Assembly: GCA_020629385.1 (NCBI GenBank)
Contig: JAHDDJ010000005.1
Location: 1-32,680 of the forward strand
Length of the DNA: 32,680 nucleotides
Reading direction: 5' to 3'
Origin: Erythrobacter sp.
GTDB taxonomy: Bacteria; Pseudomonadota; Alphaproteobacteria; Sphingomonadales; Sphingomonadaceae
This document shows, one piece after another, positions 22,140-31,654 of the stretch. The stretch's first letter is position 1. Every line of letters starts with the position of its first letter. The translations under genes and the position numbers were made by a program. The notes below the pieces were generated by a model, which was given only the letters and a program-made list of their open reading frames with translations, ran no database searches and was not told where the DNA came from.

Positions 22140-23462
22140 ATGACCACAACAACGCACCTTCTGCACCGCAGACGCTTCCTGCCGCTGTTTGTCACCCAGT
22201 TATTCAACGCGTTTAATGACAACCTCTACAAGAATGCGATGGTGCTGTTCGTCGTGTACAGCATCTACAATTCAGAGGCCGAGGAAGGGCTGTTTAGCTC
22301 GATAGCTTCGCTCCTGTTTATCCTGCCGTTTTTCCTGCTCTCAGCGGTCGCTGGGCAGTTGGCCGATATGCGGGACAAGGCTTCGATCATCCGCAAGGTC
22401 AAAGCGTGCGAGATATTGCTGATGATTATCGGCGCATCGGGCTTGTACCTCGCCTGGAAAGGCATCGCGGTCGATACGATTGCCATTCCGTTGATGATGT
22501 TCGCTTTATTCCTGACGGGTGTCCAATCGACATTTCTCGGGCCGATCAAATATGCGATCCTGCCGCAGCACTTGCACAAGGACGAAGTTCTCGCCGGTAC
22601 CGGACTTGTCGAAGCCGGAACCTATATCGCAATTCTCGCGGGAACGATCCTGGCGGGCTGGATTGACGTCGAAGTTGCCGCTGTCGGGATCATTCTGACT
22701 TCGATTGTCGGCTATCTCGTGAGTCGGGAAATTCCTGCTGCCCCGCCCCAAGGCAAAATAGAAAAAGTGGACTGGAACATCTGGCGCGCTTCGGTGAAGC
22801 TCATCAAGAATACGATGGACAACCGCGAAGTCTATTACGCGATCCTTGCAATCAGCTTCTTTTGGACGATCGGCGCTGTATTGTTCATCCAGTTCCCTCC
22901 GCTTGCGAAGAACGTGATTATGGCCAGCAAGGAAGTTGCGAGCCTCTTCCTGGTGGTGTTCTCTGTAGGCGTTGCAATCGGATCGGTTTCGATAAACGCT
23001 ATGCTGAAAGGTACCGTCTCGGCGCGCTACTCACCCACATCCGTGATCGCGATGGGTGCTTTTGTGGTCGCCTTTTATTTTGTTGCAAGATTGTGGGCGA
23101 CTGACCAGCCAACCGAATTGCTGGGCGTTACAGAGTTTCTCGCCTGGCCTATGGCGACGATCCTTCTGCTTTGCCTTTTGGGTATAGCGATTGCAGGCGG
23201 GATGTTTGTTGTGCCGCTCTATGCCTTCCTTACAACCCGGGTTGCGCCGGAACAGGCCTCGCGCACAATTGCAGCGAACAACATCGTCAATTCGGGGGCG
23301 ATGGTCGTCGGCGCGCTAATCGTTACCATCCTCAACGCGCTGGGCATTCCCGTTGCAGAACAATTGCTGCTGAGCGCGGGAATGTGTGTGGTGTCGGCTT
23401 GGCTTGGGCACAGGCTATACAAGGCGGAGGTTGCCGCTTCGCAGAAACAAACCTTCGGCTGA
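22140..23462 (+). CDS. MFS transporter, LplT/Aas-like
   Basis: The 440-residue protein has about 12 membrane helices. Its opening FLPLFVTQLFNAFNDNLYKNA and GLVEAGTYIAILAGTILAGWI match the lysophospholipid transporter LplT, or the transporter half of Aas-type fusions, which flip lysophospholipid inward for re-acylation. In many alphaproteobacteria the transporter is fused to, or followed by, an acyltransferase and an acyl-ACP synthetase; here it stands alone and ends cleanly with a stop. The start at ATG 22140 lacks a strong ribosome site. It is divergent from pgsA. The function is inferred from family resemblance; a general MFS role cannot be excluded. Confidence 0.82.
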   Translation: MTTTTHLLHRRRFLPLFVTQLFNAFNDNLYKNAMVLFVVYSIYNSEAEEGLFSSIASLLFILPFFLLSAVAGQLADMRDKASIIRKVKACEILLMIIGASGLYLAWKGIAVDTIAIPLMMFALFLTGVQSTFLGPIKYAILPQHLHKDEVLAGTGLVEAGTYIAILAGTILAGWIDVEVAAVGIILTSIVGYLVSREIPAAPPQGKIEKVDWNIWRASVKLIKNTMDNREVYYAILAISFFWTIGAVLFIQFPPLAKNVIMASKEVASLFLVVFSVGVAIGSVSINAMLKGTVSARYSPTSVIAMGAFVVAFYFVARLWATDQPTELLGVTEFLAWPMATILLLCLLGIAIAGGMFVVPLYAFLTTRVAPEQASRTIAANNIVNSGAMVVGALIVTILNALGIPVAEQLLLSAGMCVVSAWLGHRLYKAEVAASQKQTFG

Positions 23463-23464
23463 AC

Positions 23465-23656
23465 TCAGCTGATAAAAATCATCGCGGCGACGAAGCACCC
23501 GACATAAGCCGCAAAAAACCCACGAATATCGGCTTTGGATATCCGCAATTTTGGCCGTGCCGGCACTGGCGTGGCGTCCGAGCGGATATGCGGCGGCAGG
23601 CTTGCCAGAAACGGGTGGCCTGCAGTTTCATCGGTTATGACCAGTGCTCTTCTCAT
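23465..23656 (-). CDS. small membrane-tail protein of unknown function
   Basis: The 63-residue frame starts at ATG 23654-23656 (or at a TTG 30 nt earlier). It has a hydrophilic, proline-rich N-terminus (PFLASLPPHIRSDATPVPARPK) and a C-terminal membrane helix (RGFFAAYVGCFVAAMIFIS). The organised layout, with charges outside and a single terminal helix, argues for a real small tail-anchored protein. The stop is 2 nt from that of the convergent transporter gene. No strong ribosome site is visible, and a fortuitous frame remains possible. Confidence 0.5.
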   Translation of the reverse strand: MRRALVITDETAGHPFLASLPPHIRSDATPVPARPKLRISKADIRGFFAAYVGCFVAAMIFIS

Positions 23657-23753
23657 GAAAAGGACTGTTAACCGGACGCTTACCAAACGGCACCCGCGTA
23701 GATCGCATTGTCGCAGGATGGGACGTTAAGCGTGAAAATTCACCGCAGTCGAT

Positions 23754-24164
23754 TCATCCGGATGCCATCGTGAGGATGTGATCCCATTCATCCTTGCGGA
23801 CTTCGCTTACCGATAGCCGCATCAATTTGACCAGCTCCATCTCGGCGAGTGCAGGTTCCGCCTTGATTTGCTTCAGACTGACGGGGCTTGCCAGCTTCCG
23901 GACCGGCCTGATTTTGACGGCTGACCATTTGCCCTCGGGATCGGTAGGGTCGGCCATCCCCGCCACTGTAACTTCCGCGATGCCGACAATCTCCAAACCG
24001 ACATTGGAATGGTAGAAAAACGCAAGGTCTCCTACCTCCATCGCAGCAAGATTATTCTTTGCCCGATGATTGCGCACGCCATCCCAGACACCTTCCTCCT
24101 CGGCAACAAGATCATCCCAGCTATACGCGTCTGGTTCCGATTTCATCAGCCAATAGCGCGGCAT
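23754..24164 (-). CDS. EVE domain protein (PUA-like, Thy28 family)
   Basis: The 136-residue protein is a single EVE domain, a PUA-like fold implicated in recognising modified bases in DNA or RNA. The family pattern is clear: YWLMKSEPDAYSWDDL at the N-terminus, then WDGVRNHRAKNNL, GDLAFFYHSN and GIAEVTVAGMADPTDP. I chose the ATG at 24162-24164, since AGGAG lies 7 nt upstream; a TTG one codon earlier is unneeded. EVE proteins may work with modification-dependent systems, but no endonuclease or methylase is near. It is divergent from the GGDEF-EAL gene across 163 bases. Confidence 0.9.
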   Translation of the reverse strand: MPRYWLMKSEPDAYSWDDLVAEEEGVWDGVRNHRAKNNLAAMEVGDLAFFYHSNVGLEIVGIAEVTVAGMADPTDPEGKWSAVKIRPVRKLASPVSLKQIKAEPALAEMELVKLMRLSVSEVRKDEWDHILTMASG

Positions 24165-24327
24165 CAATCTGCTCCTGTCCCGTTATTCTGCTCCGGCATG
24201 CTACCTGTAAGAACAAGGATTTACCACAAGGCAAGCTGCCCCCTTAACCAATTCTTCAGGCGCTTTCGGCAATTGCTTGAAACAATTCCAAGGGAAGCAC
24301 GCGCAAACGCGCCATAGAAAGCGACTT

Positions 24328-25989
24328 ATGGGTAAACAGGGCAAGAAAATCGACGCCAAACGGCGCGTGGAGACCGATCTGATCGCGCTTGGTATCGCGA
24401 CGGCCGCCATTCTTATGTTTGTCGGCACAGGCGGAACTGTCTTGCCGCAGATCGTACGCAGCTGGCTGACCGGCGTTGCCGGGCCCGATACCTTGTTGAT
24501 GAATGCGCTGCTTCTCAACATCGCACTGATTATCTTTGGCATGCGGCGTTATCGCGAATTGATGTCCGAAATCGAAGAACGCCGCGCCGCTGAAGCCAAG
24601 GCGAAGCGATTGGCGGAAATCGATCCCCTGACGGGTTGCCTGAATCGCAGAAGCATCGCCCCGGCTACCGACACGCTGATCCAAAAATGTGCCGATAAAT
24701 CCCAGAATATCGCGTTTCTGATGATCGATCTCGACAACTTCAAACAGGTCAATGATCTCTACGGTCACAAGATCGGTGATGAAGTGCTCATCAGCGCTGC
24801 CGAAAGAATGCAGGCCATTCTTTCTGAAGATGCTCTGCTTGCCCGTCTTGGTGGTGACGAATTCGCCTGCGTCGTAACTTTTGATAAAGCCTCGCCAGAC
24901 AGTGTCGATCAGATAGCCAGTAGGCTGATTTCAGCCGTTTCGAAGGTCCAGAAGATCGAAGGCTTTCCGGTCGAAATCACAATGTCCGTCGGCATTGCAA
25001 CCAACATTCTTGATGCAAGGATCGAAGAGACACCGCCCGACGCCCAGGCGCTTCTTCATCGCGCCGATATCGCGATGTATCAGGCCAAGAAGCAGGGCAA
25101 GAACCGCTATTTCTGGTTCGAATCCTCCATGGAAAGCGAATTACGGCTGCGCAACGAGCTTGAGCAGGGAATCCGCCGCGGCATCGCGAATGGCGAGTTT
25201 GTTCCTTTCTATGAACAACAGGTCGATCTCGACAGCAATGAACTGGCGGGATTCGAAATGCTTGCGCGCTGGCAATCCCCCGATTTGGGATTGGTCAATC
25301 CGTCAATCTTTATTCCGGTCGCGGAAGAAATCGGCGTTATCGCAGAATTGTCCGAACAGCTGATCGAGCAAGCCTTGATCGATGCCCGATATTGGGATCC
25401 CAAACTGACATTGTCAGTCAATATTTCACCAATCCAGCTTCGCGATCCGTGGTTCTCGCAGAAAATTCTCAAGCTACTGGTGAAGCATAATTTCCCGCCA
25501 CAGCGGCTTGATATCGAAATCACCGAAAGCTGTCTGCATGAGAATATCGGCGTCGTGAAGTCGATGATCACCAGTCTGAAGAATCAAGGCGTAAAGATTA
25601 GCCTCGACGATTTCGGAACGGGTTACTCGAGCCTTACGCAATTGCGAACGCTACCCTTCGACCGGCTGAAAATCGACCGAAGCTTCGTCGGTGAATTGAA
25701 CGACGAGGATGCCAGCGAGAAAATCGTCAATGCGATAATTTCGCTGGGCGACGGCCTCGATATGCCAATCACTGCTGAAGGGATCGAAGATGACACAATC
25801 CTCTCGGCCCTGCGCGGCAAAGGTCAGTTAAAAGGCCAAGGCTATCATTACGGGCGACCGGAAACTGCCGCCCAGGTTCGTGAAAGGCTTGAAAGGCTGG
25901 AACTGCTAGTCAACGTTTCGGAGGTTGCCGAAAGCGGTGATGAGGCAGGTCTTACCGAACCAACTGAAAAGAAACAGGCGCAAGGCTAG
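24328..25989 (+). CDS. GGDEF-EAL protein, c-di-GMP synthesis/turnover
   Basis: The 553-residue protein has two N-terminal membrane helices (about residues 17-38 and 56-72), a short coiled linker, a GGDEF domain (about 95-265) and an EAL domain (about 275-525). The diguanylate cyclase motif GGDEF is intact at 175-179 with IDLDNFKQVND, but there is no RxxD inhibitory site before it. In the EAL domain the signature reads E310-M-L instead of E-A-L, yet the metal and catalytic residues N365, E397, D427-D428, K448, E484 and Q504 are all present, so phosphodiesterase activity is expected. Which activity dominates is not readable. I chose the ATG at 24328 over a TTG 51 nt upstream because the first residues then precede the helix directly. 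Confidence 0.93.
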   Translation: MGKQGKKIDAKRRVETDLIALGIATAAILMFVGTGGTVLPQIVRSWLTGVAGPDTLLMNALLLNIALIIFGMRRYRELMSEIEERRAAEAKAKRLAEIDPLTGCLNRRSIAPATDTLIQKCADKSQNIAFLMIDLDNFKQVNDLYGHKIGDEVLISAAERMQAILSEDALLARLGGDEFACVVTFDKASPDSVDQIASRLISAVSKVQKIEGFPVEITMSVGIATNILDARIEETPPDAQALLHRADIAMYQAKKQGKNRYFWFESSMESELRLRNELEQGIRRGIANGEFVPFYEQQVDLDSNELAGFEMLARWQSPDLGLVNPSIFIPVAEEIGVIAELSEQLIEQALIDARYWDPKLTLSVNISPIQLRDPWFSQKILKLLVKHNFPPQRLDIEITESCLHENIGVVKSMITSLKNQGVKISLDDFGTGYSSLTQLRTLPFDRLKIDRSFVGELNDEDASEKIVNAIISLGDGLDMPITAEGIEDDTILSALRGKGQLKGQGYHYGRPETAAQVRERLERLELLVNVSEVAESGDEAGLTEPTEKKQAQG

Positions 25990-26062
25990 AACGCTGGTCG
26001 CGTCCGTGCTTCGGGCAAGTGCACTAGACGCATGGCCCTGCGATGCATAAATGCCCTGCACA

Positions 26063-26869
26063 ATGCGTATACAGTTCACAAAGATGCACGGTCTCGGCAA
26101 TGATTTTATCATGCTGGATGGACGTGACACCAAACTGCCGGGATTAACGGCAGGAACGGTTGCGGCCCTCGCCAATCGGCATACCGGTATCGGATGCGAT
26201 CAACTGATCCTCCTCGAACAATCCGACAAAGCCGATTTCCGTATGCGCATCTTCAACTCGGACGGCGGTGAGGTAGAAGCTTGCGGCAACGCTTCGCGTG
26301 CAGTTGCGTTACTCCATGGAAGTGAAGCCCGCGTAGAAACAGACGGCGGGGTGATCGTCGTTTCACCAACGCGGGCGGGCGCCTCGGTCGATATGGGGCA
26401 CCCGCGCTTCGACTGGGACAAAATCCCGCTCGATTACGCGATGGATACTGCAAATATGCCGGTCTCATGGGATAGCCTGAGCGATCCTGCGGCGGTCAAT
26501 GTCGGCAACCCGCACGTAATCTTCTTCGTTGCCAATTGCGAGGATGTTCCACTCGACCGGCTCGGCCCCGAAATCGAGCATGACCCGCTGTTTCCCGAAC
26601 GCGTCAATGTCAATGTTGCGGACATACGCGATGGCGTTATCAATCTGCGCGTATGGGAACGCGGGGCTGGCTTGACCAAAGCATGCGGAACCGGTGCATG
26701 CGCAACAGCCGTGGCCGCGATCAATCGTGGTTTGGTTTCGTCCCCGGCGACAGTAAAACTGCCTGGCGGTGAATTGGCGATCACCTGGTCGCCCGGCACA
26801 AGCATAATTATGGAAGGTCCTGCGGCAGAATCGTATCGTGGATCGTTCGAATGGAGCGATTACGCGTGA
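26063..26869 (+). CDS. dapF: diaminopimelate epimerase
   Basis: The 268-residue cofactor-free epimerase turns LL-diaminopimelate into the meso form used for lysine and peptidoglycan. The two active-site cysteines are C74 in EACGNASRA and C208 in KACGTGACA, and the MHGLGNDF start region is diagnostic. Two repeated alpha/beta halves are visible. The start at 26063 matches the usual MRIQFTKMHG; an ATG 12 nt earlier is in frame. It begins an overlapping gene set: its stop shares GTGA with the next gene's likely start. No terminator separates it from the GGDEF-EAL gene 73 nt upstream, though that enzyme has its own logic. Confidence 0.97.
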   Translation: MRIQFTKMHGLGNDFIMLDGRDTKLPGLTAGTVAALANRHTGIGCDQLILLEQSDKADFRMRIFNSDGGEVEACGNASRAVALLHGSEARVETDGGVIVVSPTRAGASVDMGHPRFDWDKIPLDYAMDTANMPVSWDSLSDPAAVNVGNPHVIFFVANCEDVPLDRLGPEIEHDPLFPERVNVNVADIRDGVINLRVWERGAGLTKACGTGACATAVAAINRGLVSSPATVKLPGGELAITWSPGTSIIMEGPAAESYRGSFEWSDYA

Positions 26870-28050
26870 CCGACAGGAAGACCGCAGAAGTCATTTCGCT
26901 GGGTTGCCGCCTCAACATTTCGGAGAGCGAGCAGATCAAGGCGATGATCTCCGATGAAGGCGACATGGTTGTCATCAACAGCTGCGCGGTAACCTCGGAG
27001 GCCGTCCGGCAAACTCGTCAGGCGATCCGAAAGGCGCGGAAGGCGCGTCCTGACGCGCGTTTGATGGTCACCGGCTGCGCTGCGGATATCGAACGCGAAC
27101 AACTTGGTGCTATGCCTGAAGTCGACGGGCTGATCGCCAATACGGCCAAACTCGACCCGCGCGCGTGGAACCTGCCTTCCGGCCCAACGCCGATTGTCGC
27201 CAGCCGGACGCGTGCCTTTATCGCTGTGCAGAATGGCTGTGACCACGCCTGCACATTCTGCGTGATCCCGCAAGGTCGCGGCACCAGCCGGTCGATGCCC
27301 ATAACCGATATTCTGCGCGAGGTTGAAAAACATCTGGAGCATGGCGCACCGGAAATCGTCCTGACCGGCGTCGATGTCACATCATGGGGCCATGATCTGC
27401 CCGACACGCCACCGCTCGGCGCAATGGTCGAGACAGTTCTCAAGACTTTCCCGCAATTGCAGCGTCTGCGGATGAGCTCGCTCGACGGGATTGAAGTCGA
27501 CCCGCTGTTGGAAGAACTTTTCGCGCAAGAACAACGCCTGATGCCGCATCTGCATCTGTCGCTGCAGCATGGCCACGACCTGATCCTCAAGCGGATGAAG
27601 CGCCGTCACCTGCGCGCCGATGCAATTGCATTGGTGGAACGACTCAAAGCCCGTCGTCCCGAAATCGCCATTGGCGCCGACTTGATCGCAGGTTTCCCGA
27701 CCGAAGACGAGGCGATGCATCGCGACAACCTTTCGATCATCGATGCTTGTGACATAGTGCATGGCCATATCTTCCCCTATTCACCGCGACCCAACACTCC
27801 CGCAGCGCGGATGCCGCAACTGGATCGCAGCATTATCAAAGACCGCGCCGCTGACTTGCGGGCACGCGTAGCTGATCGGCGTAAAACATGGCTGGAAAGC
27901 CTGTTAGGAAGTCCGCTATCCATCCTCGCCGAACGCGACGGAACAGGCTATGCGCCCAACTTCGCGCGGGTTTCAGTGCCGGATGGCACAGCGCCTGGTA
28001 CTATTCTGGCTGTTACCCCCCAACAGATCGACAAAGGTTTGCTACGATGA
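26866..28050 (+). CDS. mtaB: tRNA t6A37 methylthiotransferase
   Basis: The 394-residue radical-SAM enzyme adds a methylthio group to N6-threonylcarbamoyladenosine at position 37 of ANN-decoding tRNAs, giving ms2t6A. The N-terminal domain has the second iron-sulfur cluster cysteines C14 (GCRLN), C40 (NSCAVT) and C71 (TGCAA). The radical-SAM cluster is C125-x3-C129-x2-C132 in QNGCDHACTFCVIP. The shape fits MtaB rather than MiaB or RimO. I prefer the GTG at 26866, overlapping dapF as GTGA with GGAG 9 nt upstream; an ATG at 26851 in the same frame is an alternative. Its stop overlaps the ftsY ATG. Confidence 0.93.
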   Translation: MTDRKTAEVISLGCRLNISESEQIKAMISDEGDMVVINSCAVTSEAVRQTRQAIRKARKARPDARLMVTGCAADIEREQLGAMPEVDGLIANTAKLDPRAWNLPSGPTPIVASRTRAFIAVQNGCDHACTFCVIPQGRGTSRSMPITDILREVEKHLEHGAPEIVLTGVDVTSWGHDLPDTPPLGAMVETVLKTFPQLQRLRMSSLDGIEVDPLLEELFAQEQRLMPHLHLSLQHGHDLILKRMKRRHLRADAIALVERLKARRPEIAIGADLIAGFPTEDEAMHRDNLSIIDACDIVHGHIFPYSPRPNTPAARMPQLDRSIIKDRAADLRARVADRRKTWLESLLGSPLSILAERDGTGYAPNFARVSVPDGTAPGTILAVTPQQIDKGLLR

Positions 28051-28970
28051 GCGAGACAAGCTGGACAGACCGGCTTTTTGGCGGGTTCCGCAAAACATCG
28101 GACCGGCTTTCGAGCAACCTGACCGGCGTCGTCGGTACGGCAAAACTGGATGACAGCACGCTGGATGATGTCGAAGACGCGCTGATCCTGTCCGATCTCG
28201 GACCGTCTGCTGCCGCCCGAATCCGGGCAAAGCTGTCGGACAAGCGCTTCGGCCTGAACATCACCGAACTGGAGTTGAAAGAAGCTGTTGCCGAGGAGAT
28301 TGCCGAAATCCTGCGCCCCGTAGCGGTTCCGCTGGAAGTGACCGCTTTCCCGCGTCCGCAAGTGGTTCTGGTTATCGGCGTCAATGGCAGCGGCAAGACC
28401 ACCACAATCGCCAAACTTGCACATCTCTTCCAAGAGGATGACTATGGTGTGATGCTGGCGGCTGGCGATACTTTCCGCGCCGCTGCAATCGGACAATTGG
28501 CAACTTGGGCCGAGCGTATTGATGTTCCGATCATTCGCGGACCCGAAGGCGGCGATCCTGCCAGTATCGTGTTTGACGCCGTAAAGGCTGCAACCGACAC
28601 CGGCATTGACGCACTGGTCGTGGACACGGCAGGCCGTTTGCAGAACAAGCGAGAGTTGATGGACGAGCTTGCCAAAATCCGCAAAGTTCTTGGCAGGCTA
28701 AATCCCGAAGCGCCGCATGATGTGGTACTGGTCCTCGATGCCACAAACGGCCAGAACGCGCTTTCGCAGATCGAAACTTTCAAAGAAGTGGCAGGCGTTA
28801 CCGGCCTGATCATGACCAAGCTGGACGGCACCGCTCGCGGCGGCGTTCTGGTCGCTGCTGCCGAGCAGTATGGTTTGCCGATCCACGCCATCGGTGTGGG
28901 CGAAAAGATCGACGATCTGCGTCCTTTTGACCCCGATCTGGTCGCTAAAGTCATTGCAGGAGTGGCCTGA
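28047..28970 (+). CDS. ftsY: signal recognition particle receptor FtsY
   Basis: The 307-residue GTPase docks ribosome-SRP complexes at the membrane. The N domain spans roughly 1-95, then the G domain has the P-loop GVNGSGKTTT (111-120), DTFRAAA, DTAGR (193-197) and TKLDGTARGG (257-266). The long acidic A domain of E. coli FtsY is missing, as is usual in alphaproteobacteria; the amphipathic N-terminus (SWTDRLFGGFRK) should give membrane contact. The start ATG at 28047 overlaps the mtaB stop (ATGA); the frame runs far upstream but inside mtaB. Its stop shares one base with yciB's start. Confidence 0.97.
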   Translation: MSETSWTDRLFGGFRKTSDRLSSNLTGVVGTAKLDDSTLDDVEDALILSDLGPSAAARIRAKLSDKRFGLNITELELKEAVAEEIAEILRPVAVPLEVTAFPRPQVVLVIGVNGSGKTTTIAKLAHLFQEDDYGVMLAAGDTFRAAAIGQLATWAERIDVPIIRGPEGGDPASIVFDAVKAATDTGIDALVVDTAGRLQNKRELMDELAKIRKVLGRLNPEAPHDVVLVLDATNGQNALSQIETFKEVAGVTGLIMTKLDGTARGGVLVAAAEQYGLPIHAIGVGEKIDDLRPFDPDLVAKVIAGVA

Positions 28971-29635
28971 TGGCAAATCAAGCCGAAAACAAGAAACCAT
29001 CCGGTTGGCTCAACGTTCTAGTCGATTACGGCCCGTTGATCGTCTTTCTGGGCGTCTACAAATATTACTCACCCGAAGAAACGGAGGCCGTTGCTGAAAT
29101 CGCTGCGGTGATCAAAGGCACGCTAGCCTTCATGGTTGCTGCGGTTATCGCCTTGGCATTTTCCAAATGGCATTTGGGCAAAGTTTCACCGATGCTGTGG
29201 TTTTCGACCGCACTGATCGTTGGGTTCGGTGCGCTGACGATCTTCTTTGGCGACCCGACTTTCGTCCAGCTCAAGCCCACCATTATTTACGGCTTATTCG
29301 GTGCCGCATTGCTCGGCGGATACTGGAAAGGCAAGGCGCTGCTGAAAATTCTGCTGGAAGCTGCTTTCGAGGGGCTTAGCAACGAAGGCTGGCTTAAACT
29401 TTCACGCAACTGGGGTATATTCTTCTTCGCCCTCGCCGCGTTGAATGAGGGTCTACGCTATTTCTATAATGTCGAGAATGGCACTTTCGAAACGTGGTTA
29501 TGGGCCAAATTCTGGGTCTTCATGCCGCTGACGTTCCTGTTCACTTTCAGCCAGATTCCAATGTTGATGCGGCATGGTCTGGATGTGGAAGGTACCAGCG
29601 AGGTTCTAAAGGACGAACCGCCTACTGGTAGCTAA
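28970..29635 (+). CDS. yciB: inner-membrane protein YciB/septation protein A
   Basis: The 221-residue protein has five or six membrane helices and the YciB layout: DYGPLIVFLGVYKYY, then AFSKWHLGKVSPMLWFSTALIVGFGALTIFFGDPTF, KPTIIYGLFGAAL, and NWGIFFFALAALNEGLRYF. In other bacteria it affects cell envelope and septum formation; the mechanism is unclear. It is longer than the E. coli homologue, with extra N-terminal and C-terminal charged tails. It is the last gene of the dapF-mtaB-ftsY-yciB run, with TGATG overlap to ftsY. A repeat element follows 8 nt after the stop. Confidence 0.93.
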   Translation: MANQAENKKPSGWLNVLVDYGPLIVFLGVYKYYSPEETEAVAEIAAVIKGTLAFMVAAVIALAFSKWHLGKVSPMLWFSTALIVGFGALTIFFGDPTFVQLKPTIIYGLFGAALLGGYWKGKALLKILLEAAFEGLSNEGWLKLSRNWGIFFFALAALNEGLRYFYNVENGTFETWLWAKFWVFMPLTFLFTFSQIPMLMRHGLDVEGTSEVLKDEPPTGS

Positions 29636-29643
29636 GGCTCTTT

Positions 29644-29716
29644 GAGCCACAGCGAAGGCTGGAGTCTCCATCGAGATCGCCGATACCGTCATGAAGGTCC
29701 CAGCCTTCGCTGGGAC
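29644..29716 (-). repeat. REPIN-like double palindrome, copy 2 (intergenic)
   Basis: This 73-base copy lies in the 93-base gap between the convergent yciB and kup genes. One unit is GTCCCAGCGAAGGCTGGGAC, identical over 20 bases to copy 1. The other is a degraded partner built on ACTCCAGCCTTCGCTGTGGC. Both palindromic units and the CGATGGA motif beside the second are in the same order and orientation as in nspC. It may double as the transcript end for both genes. Confidence 0.85.
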
Positions 29717-29728
29717 ACACGACGCAAT

Positions 29729-31654
29729 TTAAATCCGCACCTGACTGCCCAATTCCACCACGCGGTTGGTTGGCAGTCTGAAAAACTCCATCGCGGTTGC
29801 AGAATTGCGCAGCATCCACGCGAATATCTTCTCGCGCCAGATCGGCATGCCCGGTTTCTCTGACGGTAGAAGTGTTTGCCGGGAGAGGAAGAAACTGGTC
29901 TGCATCATGTCGAACTCACCGCCGCAGCGGTCCATCTTCTTCATGCCCTGCGGAACGTCGGTCTCTTCCATGAAACCATAATGGAGCACTGCGCGGAAGA
30001 ACCCGTCACCCAAATCGTGATATTCACAACGCTTTTCCGGATCGACATAGGGTATTTCCGCAATCTCGACTGTCAGAATCACGACGCGTTCGTGCAGTAC
30101 CTTGTTATGCTTGATGTTATGCAACAATGCAGAGGGCACGCCGCCTTTGGCCGAAGCCATAAACACTGCGGTACCCGGCACGCGGGTAGCGCTGTTCTTG
30201 GCGGACTTGGCGAAGATTTCCATCGGCAGAGCAACCTCGCCCATCCGGTCGCGCATCAGCTTGCGGCCGCGCGCCCAAGTGGTGAGCAGGGTAAAGGCAA
30301 TGAAGCCGACCAGCAGTGGGAACCAACCGCCGTCAGGCACCTTGGCCAGGTTTGCAGCAAAATAGGCGCCATCGACAATCAGGAACAGCAGAACAACCGG
30401 CGCGGCATACCACCACTTCCATTTCCAGACGCCGATCAGCAGCACCGCCATCAGCAGCGTGTCGATTGTAACGGCGCCAGTTACAGCGATACCGTAGGCG
30501 CTCGCGAGATTAGAGGAATTCTGGAAGGTCAGGACCAGCACAATCACCGCCACCATCAGCGCCCAGTTGACCACCGGTATGTAAATCTGCCCGCCTTCGG
30601 TTTCACTGGTGTGGCGGATCGACAGGCGGGGAATATAGCCCATCTGCATTGCCTGATGCGTGATCGAGAACGCACCGGAAATCACCGCCTGGCTAGCGAT
30701 AAAGGTTGCGACGGTGGCTAGGAATACCAATGGCAAGCGCCATTCTTCGGCCGCGAGGAAGAAGAACGGGTTCTGGATCGCTTCGACAGCCAGCTCATCC
30801 GGCAAGCCGATGATCATCGCCCCCTGCCCGAAATAGTTGAGCAGCAGACATGGCATAACGAATCCAAACCATGACAAGCGCATCGGGCCGCGTCCAAAAT
30901 GCCCCATATCGGAATAGAGCGCCTCGGAACCAGTCACTGCCAGCACGACCGATCCCAGCGCCAGGAAGGCCGTAAAGCCGTCAAGAATAAAGAAATTGAC
31001 CGCATGATGCGGGCTCAGCGCCCAAAGTACTTCCGGTGTCTGGAATATCTGCCAAGCCCCCATGCTGGCAATCACGGTGAAATAGACGATCATCACCGGA
31101 GCAAATAGCGCACCGACCTTCGCTGTCCCGCGTTTTTGCAAGACGAACAGTCCGACGAGCAGAACCAAAGCAATGGGGATGACGTAATTGGACAAGCCTT
31201 CGTCCACTACGGTTAACCCCTCAACCGCGGAGAGGACCGAAATAGCAGGCGTGATCATGCTATCGCCGTAGAACAGGGATGTCGCGAACACGCCAAGCAG
31301 CACCGCCATCCAGCCATATTTGGACTTGCTGATATGGCTCGAAATCAGCGCGACCAAGGCCAGCGAACCGCCCTGCCCTTTATTGTCAGCGCGCATCAGG
31401 ATTGTGACATACTGGATCGCCACGACCAGTGTCATTGACCAGAAGATCAGACTGATAACGCCCAGCACATGTGCGGTATCAAGCGCCAGCGGATGCGGGC
31501 CGACAAAGGTTTCGCGGAATGCATAAAGCGGGCTGGTGCCGATATCGCCAAAGACAATGCCGATCGCGCCAACGGCCAACGCCGCTTTCGAGGCGCTATG
31601 GCCCGTCTGCGCTCCTGGAGGCGCTGAAACAACATGTTGGCTGGTTTCGGCCAT
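29729..31654 (-). CDS. kup: potassium uptake protein Kup
   Basis: The 641-residue KUP/HAK/KT transporter takes up K+ by proton symport. The N-terminal [24 protein letters not shown] is the family signature. About 12 membrane helices fill residues 20-460, including [19 protein letters not shown] and [20 protein letters not shown], followed by a soluble C-terminal domain of roughly 170 residues. The length is normal. The ATG at 31652-31654 gives a hydrophilic N-terminal tail before the first helix. Kup is on the same strand as the ccm genes but after a 104-base gap with no clear promoter. Confidence 0.97.
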   Translation of the reverse strand: MAETSQHVVSAPPGAQTGHSASKAALAVGAIGIVFGDIGTSPLYAFRETFVGPHPLALDTAHVLGVISLIFWSMTLVVAIQYVTILMRADNKGQGGSLALVALISSHISKSKYGWMAVLLGVFATSLFYGDSMITPAISVLSAVEGLTVVDEGLSNYVIPIALVLLVGLFVLQKRGTAKVGALFAPVMIVYFTVIASMGAWQIFQTPEVLWALSPHHAVNFFILDGFTAFLALGSVVLAVTGSEALYSDMGHFGRGPMRLSWFGFVMPCLLLNYFGQGAMIIGLPDELAVEAIQNPFFFLAAEEWRLPLVFLATVATFIASQAVISGAFSITHQAMQMGYIPRLSIRHTSETEGGQIYIPVVNWALMVAVIVLVLTFQNSSNLASAYGIAVTGAVTIDTLLMAVLLIGVWKWKWWYAAPVVLLFLIVDGAYFAANLAKVPDGGWFPLLVGFIAFTLLTTWARGRKLMRDRMGEVALPMEIFAKSAKNSATRVPGTAVFMASAKGGVPSALLHNIKHNKVLHERVVILTVEIAEIPYVDPEKRCEYHDLGDGFFRAVLHYGFMEETDVPQGMKKMDRCGGEFDMMQTSFFLSRQTLLPSEKPGMPIWREKIFAWMLRNSATAMEFFRLPTNRVVELGSQVRI

